Part shown: positions 26,605-36,869 of the stretch, in pieces | How positions within the stretch are numbered: position 1 is the first letter of the stretch | How the letters are laid out: each line of letters starts with the position of its first letter | NCBI GenBank assembly: GCA_902806575.1 | Contig: CADCXD010000004.1 | Coordinates: 806,001 to 870,000, forward strand | Origin: Jackrogersella multiformis | Lineage: Eukaryota > Ascomycota > Sordariomycetes > Xylariales > Hypoxylaceae | Reading direction: 5' to 3' | DNA: 64,000 nt | The notes under the pieces: model-generated | What the model was told of the DNA's origin: nothing | What the model saw: the letters and a program-made list of their open reading frames with translations, nothing else | The model's database searches: none | Program-made: the position numbers and the translations under genes

Positions 26605-26793
26605 GGCAGCCATCTACGTCGGTACGGCAGCCATTTATATTAGTACGGCAGCCATTTATATTAGTATGGCAGCCATCTACGTCGGTATGCCAGCCATCTA
26701 CGTCGGTATGCCAGCCATCTACGTCGGTATGCCAGCCATCTACGTCGGTATGCCAGCCATCTACGTCGGTATGCCAGCCATCTACGTCGGCAT
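26605..26793 (+). repeat. Minisatellite, nine 21-bp units, two with RIP-type changes
   Basis: Nine head-to-tail units of 21 bp with consensus GCCAGCCATCTACGTCGGTA plus T. Because 21 is a multiple of three, one frame stays open and repeats AIYVGMP. Units 2 and 3 (26626-26667) differ from the consensus only by C-to-T and G-to-A changes in the ctacgtcgg core. The frame at 26585-26881 has no family match and I do not call it a gene. Confidence 0.9.
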
Positions 26794-28240
26794 GGCGGAT
26801 GTCTCGACATGTGAGATCCGACCTAACTTGCGTTTCACCGCGGTGGCTTTACACACTGCCTTCTTTTCCGTCCGGGCGTGAACCTCTCTTAGGTATTTGC
26901 AGCAAGTTTAGGTGTGTTTAAGAGAAATACCCCGCTTCGAAGCGAGCTCGCTTACGTGTACCGTAATAAGAAAAGATATATTTTAAAAATTATTTCGAAA
27001 TAATAAATATTATTTTTATAAAAATATTTTTATTTATTATAAAGATTTTATTATATAAATTTAATAATAAAATATATTTATAAATTAAATTAAAATTATA
27101 TAAAATTATAAAAAAATATATAAACGTATAAATAATTAAATAATTAAAAAAACCGATAATTTTAAATATTAAAATTAATTTTTATTAATTTTTATTAATA
27201 TAATATATAAAATAATTCGTTTTTTTTAAAATTATTATAAAAATAAATATTTTTACGATATTAAAAAAAACTTATTTATTTATTTAACGTAAAAAAATAA
27301 CGATCGTTAAATATATTAATCGATATAATAAAATATATAAACGAACGTTTTTAAATATTAAATATTTATTAATATAATTTATATTTAAATAATATTTAAT
27401 TTATTAAATTAACGTAAATTTATCGTAAAAATTTTATAATTTTAAATTTTAAAGTTTAATTTTTTTATAAGTTTTTTTATAATATAAATTATAATATATA
27501 TTAAAAATAATATATAATATAATATTATTTATTATTTAAATTAAATTTTATAATTATTAATTTAATACGTTAAATAAATTTACGACGTATATTATTTAAA
27601 ATAACGTTTATAAAAAAAATTATTATATTTATTAAAGTTTTATAAATTTAAAATAAATTATATTTAATTAATTTTTTTAAAAAAGTTTTTATTTTTTAAA
27701 GAAAATTATAAAAAGTTATATATTTTATATTAAAAATTTAATCGAAATAATAATAAAAGATTTATTTAAGTTTTTTTATTATATATTTTTATAAGTTTAT
27801 TTTTAAAAAAATAAACCGTAATTATTAATTAATATTTTTTTTTAAAGTTATATATATTTTTATAAATTTTTATATTTATTTAATATTTTAAAAATTAAAC
27901 GTTATAATTTTTTAAATAAATTTTTATTATTATTAATAAAATAATTTATAAAGAAATAATAATATAAAATTATATTATTTAAAACTTTAAATATAAATAA
28001 GTTTTACGTATATATAAATTATATTTTTTCGTTAATTATTATAATTATATTTAAAAGTTATTACGAATTTTTTAAAATATAATTATAATATTATTTATTA
28101 TAAATTTTATTATATTATAAAAATAATAAATAAAAAAAATAATTTTATAATATTTTTACGTAATTATATTTTTAATTTTTTAAATTTTTTTATAAATATA
28201 ATTTTAAATAATTTTTATTAATTAATTTAAAAACGCGTTT

Positions 28241-28332
28241 ATATAATTTTATATATATAAAAGTTTAATAAATTTATAAATTTTTTATATAATTTTATAT
28301 ATATAAAAGTTTAATAAATTTATAAATTTTTT
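28241..28332 (+). repeat. Exact tandem duplication of 46 bp
   Basis: The 46-bp unit starting atataattttatatatataa occurs twice in a row without a mismatch. The identity despite the heavy mutation around it suggests the duplication arose after, or late in, RIP decay. Confidence 0.85.
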
Positions 28333-29474
28333 ATATTTTTAAAAAATATATTTATATATTTATTATAAAAATTAAAAGTTTTATTTTAACGCGTTATATT
28401 TTTAAATTATATATTATATTAATTTAAAATAAATAAAAAACGTTTTAATAATTTTATATAAATAAAATTTTAATATTATTATATTTTTAAACGAAATTTA
28501 TTTTAATATATATAAAGTATAAAAATTTTTATATAACGTAATATTTTTTAATTTTTAATATATTATTTATTTATTATTAAATTTAATTTAAAAGTAAAAC
28601 TTTTTTAATTTTAATTAATAAAAACGTGTAAAAATATTTATTATATATTATTTCGAAAACGTTTTAATTTATAAACGCGTAACGTTTTTTTAAAGTTTTA
28701 AAAATATTTTATACGATAATTTTTTAATTAAAATATAATAATTTAATTTTTATAAAAATAACGATAAAAATATAAAAAATATAATAACGATAATTTAATT
28801 TTAAATAATTATATAATTTAAAAAAATTATTATATAATTTAAAAATTTTAAAAATTCTTTTTTACGTATAATTTTTTTCGTAATTTATTTTTTTCGATTT
28901 TTATTAATTACGTTATAAAATTATTAATACGATTATATATATATTAAAAATATTTAAATTATTAAAATTAATTATATTTTAATTTTTTAAAAAGCGTACG
29001 TATAATTATAATATTAAAAATTAATTTAAAATAAATTATATTTAATTAAACTTTTAAAAAAAATTATAAAAAATTATTTTCTTTTATTAATTAATATAAT
29101 ATTTTATTTTTTACGGCGATATTTTTATTATTTTTCTTTTTAAATTTATTACTTAAAAAATCACTTATTATTTTTCGTAAAATAAAAAAAACGAGGTGTT
29201 TATTAATTTATAACTTTATATATATTACGAGATAAAAAATAATTACGATTTATTAAATATTATCGAAAATTTAACCGGTTTTATTTTATTTAAAAATTAT
29301 TATAAAACTTTTATTTCGTATATTATAAATAAATTTTATCGTTTAAAATATATTTAATTAATTAAATATTATATAATTAAATTAATTACGACGTTTTTAT
29401 ATAATATTTCGAAAAATAATACGTTAATTAAATCGAATTATCGTTACGTAAATATATTAAATATAAGTTATTTA

Positions 29475-29919
29475 TTTTTTATATAAAATCGTTAAAACGT
29501 TATATTTATAATTTATTAAATAAAATAATTTTAAATATATAATTAAGTTTTTAATATTATTTATAATAAAATTTTTATATTTTTTATATTTTTATTTTTA
29601 AATTTATTAAATTATTTATTTAATAATAAAAATTTAAAAATTTAATTTTTATTTTTATATATAAAATTTCACGTAAATATTTTTTATAAATATAAAAAAT
29701 TATATAATTATTTAATGATAAATTTTTAAAAATACGTAAAAAATTTTTTATATATAAAATAAAAATTTATTTATTTATTTTAATATTTTTTTAATTTTAT
29801 AAAACTTTATATATATATTTATATTATTATAAATAACGTATATAATTTAATTATATATTTATAATTATTTTATTTAATTACTTATAAATATAACGTTTTA
29901 ACGATTTTATATAAAAAAA
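29475..29919. mobile_element. Hairpin element with about 100-bp inverted arms (MITE-like)
   Basis: The left arm 29475-29577 and the right arm 29824-29919 are inverted copies. The outer 36 or more bases, starting with ttttttatataaaatcg on the left arm, match perfectly, and similarity continues for about 100 bp. The loop is about 250 bp with no coding frame. The right arm ends where the AT block ends. This is the layout of a non-autonomous inverted-repeat element such as a MITE. No target duplication could be identified. Confidence 0.6.
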
Positions 29920-30043
29920 TGGGTGGCCCGCACCTAGTATGTGCACGTAACGACGGTTCGACTTATACGTTATTGCAACCTCAGAATCGTAACCTTTAAG
30001 CAATAGTAAAGTTGGGTCACGGGTTGTAATTCCTCAAGGATCC

Positions 30044-30050
30044 TATAAAG
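30044..30050 (+). promoter_or_regulatory. TATA-like box of the decarboxylase gene
   Basis: TATAAAG lies 146 bp upstream of the ATG at 30196, in normal-composition DNA that follows directly after the AT block. Confidence 0.35.
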
Positions 30051-30195
30051 ACAGCCTCGTTTGCCCGAAATCTTCCAGCACCACAAGCCTTTAACTTTAC
30101 AAACAAGCCCAAAGTCAGTCAGCAACGCTTAGTTTCCCTCCAAGTTCTTAATACATACATTCGTACCCTTTGTCTCAGCAGTGCAGTTCAACAAC

Positions 30196-31602
30196 ATGCC
30201 TGCACCGAAGTCTCGAACACTTCGACCCTCCCGCGAGTCCTTCCAAAATTCTGGGTGGCTTCCCAAGAGCCAGAAAGCCTTCCATGATTACATGAACAAG
30301 CTTTCCAAGAAGGTCGAGAAGCAACGGAAGTTAATCCGCGATGGAGATGCTGCTCTCCTGCAACCCGTGCAGGAGTTCAAGAACTTCATCGAGAGCGAAC
30401 CGACGGTCTATGGAGAGTTCATTCGCATGTTTGAGGTCGCTGTATGTCGTTAATGCACGGTTTCCTTCCTAAGATTGGTAGTTGACACACCATCTTCTTT
30501 TCAGTCCCAGGACGACACAGATCCCCCCAGTTCCTATGAAGATCTCATCGACCAGATCAACGAAATTTTCCGTCAGGCGCCTGCCTTCGGAGACTTGGGC
30601 CCGCCCATGTACATGATCATGGCACGTATCATGGACACCCAAGGTGGCTTCTCCGCCTTCACTAAGGAAAACCTGAACAGGCACTTTAAGGAGATGTTCG
30701 TGGCCTGGGCACTCTTCCTCACCTCCAAGGACTCTCGTGACGTACTTGACGACAGCGCCAACGGCTGGTTCAGCACTGAAGCTAAGAACATGATGATAGA
30801 GCAATACCCCGGCCGCGCCTTCGAGGACGTCTTCATCTGCGACCCCTCCGTCGAGTACTACGGTTACACCTCCTACGAGGACTTCTTCAACCGCCGCTTC
30901 CGTGACCCAGAGACAGACCGTCCGACGGGCGACCAGGCAAACGACGCCATCGTTAGCTCCGCAACGGAGTCCACGTCATACGCCTACCAGGAGAACGTCC
31001 AAAAGTACGACGAGCTCTTCATCAAGGACGAGGCTTACTCCCTTCGGCACCTCCTTGCCGGCCACAACGTCGAAGACTTCGTCGGCGGCACGGTTTTGCA
31101 GGGCTTCTTGAACACTACAGGTTATCACCGCTGGCACGCTCCGGTCAACGGCACCATCAGACAGATCGTTGATATTCCCGGCACGTACTTCGCCCAAGCG
31201 CCCAATACCATCGGAGAACCCACCGACGATACCGAGGCACCACCGTACTTGCGGTCCCTTCGTTTTTTCGCCAACACCGCCGCACGCCAGTTGATCTTCA
31301 TCCAGGCTGACAACGTCCAAATCGGCCTCATGTGCGTCGTCTCCATTGGCATGACGGAGATCTCTACGTGCCAGGCCACGGTGTACGAGGGACAGCACGT
31401 CGTCCGTGGCGAGGAGCTCGGTATGTTCCACTTTGGCGGGTCCTCATCTGCTTTGGTGTTTCGTGCTAGCTCAGGCGTCGAGATCGATGACGTCTACAGG
31501 GTTCCTGAAGTGCCTTTGAAGATAAACCATCCCTTGAACATGAATATCCCGAATATCCCGAATAGCCCGATGGTGCCACCAGGGCTGATCAGACACGTGT
31601 GA
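30196..31602 (+). CDS. Phosphatidylserine-decarboxylase-like enzyme (PsiD-like group)
   Basis: Two exons, 30196-30441 and 30505-31602, with a 63-bp intron (donor GTATGT, acceptor TTTTCAG), giving 447 aa. The ATG at 30196 is the first in frame. The N-terminal 200 residues match the extra domain of fungal PSD-like decarboxylases (WLPKSQKAFHDYMNKL, GPPMYMIMARIMDT). The PSD core follows with GYTSYEDFFNRRF, TGYHRWHAPVNG at about residues 287-298 and GGSSSALVF at about 393. The GSS is the expected self-cleavage site that makes the pyruvoyl cofactor. There is no N-terminal targeting or membrane segment, unlike membrane-bound PSD, so a soluble amino-acid decarboxylase of the PsiD kind is more likely than phospholipid synthesis. 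The substrate cannot be read from sequence. The frame is intact 275 bp from a RIP block. Confidence 0.88.
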
Positions 31603-31828
31603 AGAGGTGCTGGCTTTATCAGCTTGCAAGTAGTTAGAATGAAATTGGAAAATTATGTCCCGTTAACAAGTAGCAAATTATTCGTATTTTAACGTAGCCT
31701 TAAATTATAAATAATAAATAACCTTTTTATAATGAGCTTTGCTCTATGCGCTGTATCACTCTCAGTAATTTCGCACGCTGCGTCCGGTCCGCGCATATCA
31801 ATCTCTCATGGTAGACTGACTAGGTTAC

Positions 31829-33400
31829 CTAGGTACCTAGCTGCGAGGCGCTTGATAGTTGGAACCCGCCGTTCTGCAGCGTCTGAAACAACTGGCTAGG
31901 GTCGTACTTCAAGGAAACTTCCTTGAGCCTGTTCATGTTCTCCTCGCCGTACCTCGCAATGGGATTTTGCTCCCTCGCCGCGTCGTTCATGTAGAGGAAC
32001 GGCAAATACAGACCACGTTTCCGGCCGAGCTTTTCCCACTGGTCAACCGTGTCGATTACGACGGACCGCGCGACCTCGTCGTCTTTCTCTTTTGCCCAGT
32101 CGACGAGCGTAGTCCACCCTTTGTCCGCGTTAGCTCAATCATCGTGTGGGGGGGGGGTTTGGCCTTCATCTTACATTGGTGGGTTTCGTGGGGGATCTCC
32201 AGGGGGTTGCCGCCTTTGGCGTCGCCCTGGGCCGCGATGTTGCTTGGGACGTGCTGCAGGACGAACGTTTGGTTTACGCCTACGGCTTCCCGTGCGCCCT
32301 GCGCTCGTTCTAACCAGAAGTCGTAGACGTCTTTATAGAGCTGGGCGTCTACATTGGAGCTTACGCCTCTATAGTCATGTCTTGGTAGGTAGATAGGGTT
32401 AGCAAGCGGTGTCATAATGTTTGTGAAAGTGATATACCGACCTCGCGGGGGATAGATCGATGAAAGGGGCCAGGTCCTGGTCGAATGTAGCATACGTGCC
32501 GCTTTTGGCGGGAGTTATTACTTGGAGCGGCTCTAAGACCGAAAAGGGGGCGAATGCGCTTGGTGTTTGGTTCGCGGGCGCGGGCGCCGAGTATATCAGC
32601 GCCAGCAGGTGAGCATCTAAACCCATGGAAAGGACTAAGTCGGCTCTCAGATCCTCGGACCCTTCGTTCATCTGCCACTCTGCGAATATGTCTAGAATTG
32701 TGGATGCTGATTCTGGCGGGTATACGGCGAGCTGATACCATATCTCGTGGACGGGTATAGTGTAAAGATCGTATCTTGTCACGACCCCGAAATTGGGGCC
32801 CCCGCCTTTGAGGGCCCAGAACAGATCGCTGTTCTCTTCCAGGTTCGCGTTTGCGATGGTTTCGTTTGACAAAACGATCTATTGCTAAACTTAGCAAAAG
32901 GCTCGCGAGATCGATAGGATGCGGCAAAGGGGTGAGGGAATGTAAGATACCTCGAAGTTCTTAACATTATCGGCCACCAGCCCAAATGCGGATGAGGTAT
33001 GATGATAGCCGCCTACGTAGCACCGTTAGAGAAGAGCCATCGTGGATGCTACTAGCTCGTACCTCCTACGATGAGACCGCCAACACCGACATGAGGATGC
33101 CGCGCAGCAACGACCGTAGCATTTTGGGCGCCTAGTTCCGCCACGACACTACCCCAGCGAGCACCCGGGCCGATGCTGGCGACCCTTTTGTCGCCCGAAA
33201 GGCTGACGTCGATTAAGTTCTGCAGATCCAGGAGGATTCCTTGCGGTCCGACGCTGGACCAGCCCGGGTTAGGCGAGTGGCCGCCGCTGCGGATGGCGAA
33301 CTTGACTTGAAAATAGCTGATGATCTTGATCGCCTTCGCTACGTCGTCGGCGTTCCGTGGCAGAAAGATGCAGTACGGTTCCGCGACGCACGACAACGAC
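31829..33400 (-). CDS. FAD-linked oxidase (BBE-like), 5' end missing
   Basis: Exons by eye: 33063-33400 (5' limit open), 32951-33012, 32442-32878, 32175-32380 and 31829-32118. Introns are 50-72 bp with GTAAGA/GTATCT/GTCGGT-type donors and CTAAC or CTAAG branches, and all phases agree. The product is an FAD-linked oxidoreductase of the VAO/BBE type, mostly found in secondary metabolism or sugar oxidation. RSGGHSPN carries the His that usually binds FAD covalently, followed by GVGGLIVGGG, DLFWALKGGGPNFGVVT and the C-terminal WWTTLVDWAKEKDDE and KYDPSQLFQTLQNGGF. The usual signal peptide and first 60 or so residues are absent: upstream lies a possible acceptor (GGTCAG, just before 33400) and then the end of a DUF3405 pseudogene. 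The body is intact, but the gene is probably non-functional unless a distant 5' exon exists. Confidence 0.8.
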
Positions 33401-33629
33401 CTGACCAGAGGATTAGGACCGAGTTACATGCTATATAAAATTGCTAATTGTACAGCAAGCGCTAGTAAACTGTTCGATAGATACATAGCTGTAGGCAATG
33501 TACCCTTATTAATAAATACTGCAGGTTGCGTTAGAGAACCGGAGGGAGAAGATTACCGTTCCCCAATTCTGTATTATATATCCTATCCTGCAATCTGGAA
33601 ACGTACATGTAACATGACCATAGGCGAGG

Positions 33630-34816
33630 CTGCAACAGATACTCGAGGGCCGTCCACGAAGTTCCTATAAGAGTCATTGTAGAGCTGAGGCATGTAAAAA
33701 CAGCCGTTACGCTCCCAGAGGTTGCGCCGGGGCTGCGCGCGGGCGAATTCAGCGGCAGACTATAGTGCCTCGTGGGCGTGGCCGGTAAAGCGCAGGTCCA
33801 TCTCGAGCTGCCAGATGTAGTCGTATTGCGGGAACTTGTGCGAGAATATCTGTAGGGCTTGGTGCATCTAGTCTTGTGCTCTACCAGGACTAGTTAGCCT
33901 ACCAAGTCTCGTTCTCTGAAAAACAGTAGCTGGGCAGTGCTGACCCGTGTTCGGGTATATCCGGGTACTATGCCTTCAACGTCCTTTCGTTGAATAATAC
34001 CGCAATGTCGCGCAACTGCTCCGGGACCGCGGTGCGCAAAAGTCTCTCGTAGGTCGCGTCGTTTTCTTCTAAGGTGGAGGTTGCGGTCTTTGACGTTGAT
34101 GAGGATGAATATCTGGTATCCTCCCTCGAGCTGGAGCGATAATTCGGTGATGAGGGCACGAAGCCAGGCGAGCCTCCTCTCAGAGTATTCGTAGTTATCC
34201 CAATTTCTCAAGACGATTGCAGTCCAGCGCGTGCTTCTCTCTGACGCCGACGAGGCTCCTTCATCTAATGAGCCAATAGGCCGACGCCAGATTTGGTGTA
34301 CTTCGTCTTCAAGGTACGATAGCCCATATTGACGAGCAGCGCATCCTCGTTGTACGTGGCCTTTGCTTGCGTACGTAGGTATCAGCAGAGTCTACCTGGT
34401 CACGGAGGAAGATGTCGTATTCCGCACTTACCCCATTTCACTTCAGACCAGTTACGGCCAGGCGATGAGTAATACTGATCCAGTCGGGAACTAGCTAACA
34501 AGCACCGCTCTGAGTTGCCCAGGATGCCGACGTCTCCAACAACGGGCACCTCGTATTTACTGCGGTAGTCGCTGTATAGTAGTGATCCCAAGCGCGAGCC
34601 CTGCCACTCCGGCCATATATGGCATTCGCTGAGAGCTCCCTTCGGAACCAGTGCGCCGCCAAACGCAAGAGGCGTTTCGTTTGTTAGAAAGGTAACGATT
34701 GATAACGCGATAACAGCGCGCATGAATATACGCCGTATCTCTGGGGACTTATACATCGTGGTACCAATGACGCCAAAGTCTAAGACGACGAAAGGAGTGT
34801 TAGGGAGAATGAGCAA
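33630..34816 (-). pseudogene. DUF3405-family protein, broken
   Basis: Minus-strand pieces of the fungal DUF3405 family (function unknown, glycosyltransferase-like in size and layout). From 34816 down: an N-terminal membrane-like stretch (FMRAVIALSIVTFL), SSPGRNWSEVKWGKC, then WTAIVLRNWDNYEYSERRL and LAWLRALITELSL with ILINVKD (about 34240-34090). An extra base near 34065 shifts the frame to LEENDATYERLLRTAVPEQ. A TAG follows at KA*YPDIPEHG where the family has Trp. Then come FPQYDYIWQLEMDLRFTGH, another stop, and EFARAQPRRNLWERN. The stops and the frameshift make it a pseudogene. Several introns may also be present. Confidence 0.75.
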
Positions 34817-35084
34817 AGACCGGCGCTAGCATCTCCCGGGCCATTTTACGGGGTTTGAATTCGAGATACTACAAGTCTCCATCCACTGAGTCCCTTCATT
34901 ATGAACTGAAAGACCTCGGGAGGTGGGAAAGCGACACCAGCAAAGATAGGCCTTTTAATTCGTAGGCAAAAACAAACGGGCTGCTAAGAATTCATATTAA
35001 TAACTTGAAATGAGGAAATCTACCTAGTACTTTGCGCCGACCAATCAACACCTTCTAGCAGAAGTACATCTAATTCCGGGAAAG

Positions 35085-35699
35085 TCATGTCGTCGTTGCT
35101 AAAACAGCCTTCGCAGTCTCCCACAGTTGAGCCCCATTACGCTTTCTGCGCTTCCTTGCCCTCTTTTGTGCCTCATCCGGCTCCGATGACCTTTCTGAAC
35201 TCTCCGATAAGGTTGGAGATCGAGGTGGTGGACAAGAGTCCGCCGCCTGACTCCCGTTCGGGCTATCGTCATGGGCTCCAGCTTGCGTGTTGGCGCCTTC
35301 GGTGGTGTCAGAGGCCTCAGTTCCATTTAACTGCAGTCGAGGGGGTTCGTTCCAGCGCGCGTTGGTCTCTTCTACTATGGGAGCCGCGGGATGTACGATG
35401 TGCTTCGGCCTTGGATAGCCTTGCACTGGCCATCGCTCGTTGAATCGTTGCGTTCGAATGTGATCCAGCCGATCGACCAGTTCCCTGCTGGCCTCGACAA
35501 CTTCTTGGACCTTGCGATGCTCATGCCAATAGGCCGCCTCAAACTTACTCGCGTAGCATTCATGTTTGCCCAAGGTATCATGTGCGTTTTGTAGAAGACG
35601 TACAATCTCGAGAAGCTTGTTCCGATTATGTAGGATGGATTCGTCCGCATCAGACGTATCGACACAAGCCATATGTTTTGGCTCGGGTGCTTCTTGCAT
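35085..35699 (-). CDS. Hypothetical nuclear-type protein, 204 aa
   Basis: A single open frame of 204 codons starting at ATG 35699. I do not recognise a family. The N-terminal 95 residues look helical and charged (LHNRNKLLEIVRLLQNAHDTL, EHRKVQEVVEASRELVDRL) and could form a coiled coil. The C-terminal half is Ser/Pro-rich and ends in a strongly basic stretch, KRARKRRKR, typical of a nuclear localisation signal. Codon use is normal and no stops interrupt it. It lies between decayed genes and may be lineage-specific. A spurious ORF cannot be excluded. Confidence 0.55.
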   Translation of the reverse strand: MQEAPEPKHMACVDTSDADESILHNRNKLLEIVRLLQNAHDTLGKHECYASKFEAAYWHEHRKVQEVVEASRELVDRLDHIRTQRFNERWPVQGYPRPKHIVHPAAPIVEETNARWNEPPRLQLNGTEASDTTEGANTQAGAHDDSPNGSQAADSCPPPRSPTLSESSERSSEPDEAQKRARKRRKRNGAQLWETAKAVLATTT

Positions 35700-36019
35700 G
35701 ACTTCTGTGCTCTAGAATTGAGATGGCTTTGGGAAAGAGAACTGTCGATACCTTACACTCATCCTCTGGCTTTTATACCAGATATTTTGGGTTCATGCTT
35801 TGTACTCATTTATTTGAACAACATTCGGGCCTGTGGACATACTCGAGCCCTTCTTTTAGCCCCCCCCCCCTAGCATAGATACCTAGGTAGGTAAACAGTA
35901 ATAGAGTACGAAAACGGGACTCACACCAACATAATACAGAAGATCAACCTCAGGCATATGCAGCCCCCATATAACCACATTTCGGTCGACCATTCATACA
36001 GATAATCTCCTACTACGTA
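35700..36019. other. Intergenic, C-tract and ACCTAGGT motif
   Basis: Contains a run of ten or more C near 35860-35871 and an ACCTAGGTAGGT motif at 35881. No gene is seen. Confidence 0.5.
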
Positions 36020-36337
36020 ATGGGTTGTATACCGGATCTTCCTGGCACCCCTTCGTTGCCAGAAAGTGCAAAGAACACCATCTGGACAATACCCGTCATC
36101 ATGGTCGGGACGATTCTCCCTACCGCGACTGTCGTCTTTCTGGCCATGCGTCGGATCAAGACTCGGCTGTACCGTCGAGCCTGCAAATTCGATCCGCTGT
36201 TATCCCGAGCAGAATTCTCGCGAAGGTGGAAGACGAGCGCCGTGCAGCAGCTTCGGGAGGACGAACACAGACGAGAGGTCCTGATCCAGCAAGCATTGAC
36301 TGACAGGCTTAGGGAGGACAAGATGACGACGCCATAA
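36020..36337 (+). CDS. Hypothetical small membrane protein, 105 aa
   Basis: ATG at 36020, stop at 36335-36337. The 105-residue product has one clear membrane segment (about residues 21-43, containing IWTIPVIMVGTILPTATVVF). It is followed by a basic stretch (RRIKTRLYRR) and a charged helical tail (AVQQLREDEHRREVLIQQAL). By the positive-inside rule the tail should be cytosolic. No family is recognised and there is no intron evidence. The well-formed segment order makes a real gene plausible. Confidence 0.5.
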   Translation: MGCIPDLPGTPSLPESAKNTIWTIPVIMVGTILPTATVVFLAMRRIKTRLYRRACKFDPLLSRAEFSRRWKTSAVQQLREDEHRREVLIQQALTDRLREDKMTTP

Positions 36338-36869
36338 TTGTGAGGAAGAGTATGCTGGGCTGGGTGATACTGACCTTGGGATGCGTACGATTGAATTCTG
36401 CCAACGTGCATAATCGGAAGAACCCTCCCTCAGCCGAAATAAGTCGAGCTGGAGCGAGTATGACAACTAAGGCAAGCATACCTAGGTAGGTAAGTGTCAT
36501 CTGTCTTCGTCCCACTTCGAGGTCTTATCAGTCCGAGCTTAGATCTTTAGATACCGGTTCTAGGCTTCAGGTATAACCACTGTTAAGCTCGAGATCTGGA
36601 ATCAAAGCCGGGTGATAAGCGCTCTTGGATCTGTCACTCATGACCGCCATACGAAAGATTCTCCACTAAACCCTACAGTTGAAAAGATATTATGCCCATG
36701 AGGAAAATGCATGAGAGGGGAAGGGCGGCGCGAGACCACGGCCACGCCCAGAGAGTTGCAGGAGTGTCGAGAGGTCCGACGACTTGGCTGGGACGATATT
36801 CGTGGACTCCCATCCCGAAAATAGACCATTGCCTTAATGCCCGAGTTTACGAAGGGTTATTATGCTTAG
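36338..36869. other. Intergenic before the second AT block
   Basis: Normal composition, one CCTAGGTAGGT motif at 36481, short shadow ORFs only. Composition falls to AT-rich after about 36850. Confidence 0.5.

Larger units (their letters stand above)
26960..29919. other. 3-kb AT-rich, RIP-like block
   Basis: The composition switches abruptly at about 26960 and back at 29920. It is almost pure A and T with scattered CG dinucleotides, which RIP tends to spare. There is no ORF, and I saw no match to the LTR family at 1-26237. It probably contains one or more other decayed transposons. Two substructures stand out: a 46-bp exact tandem duplication (28241-28332) and a long inverted repeat at the right end. 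Confidence 0.7.

Noticed and set aside
26605..26793. CRISPR-like array
   Set aside because: The units abut without spacers and the organism is a fungus; it is an ordinary minisatellite.
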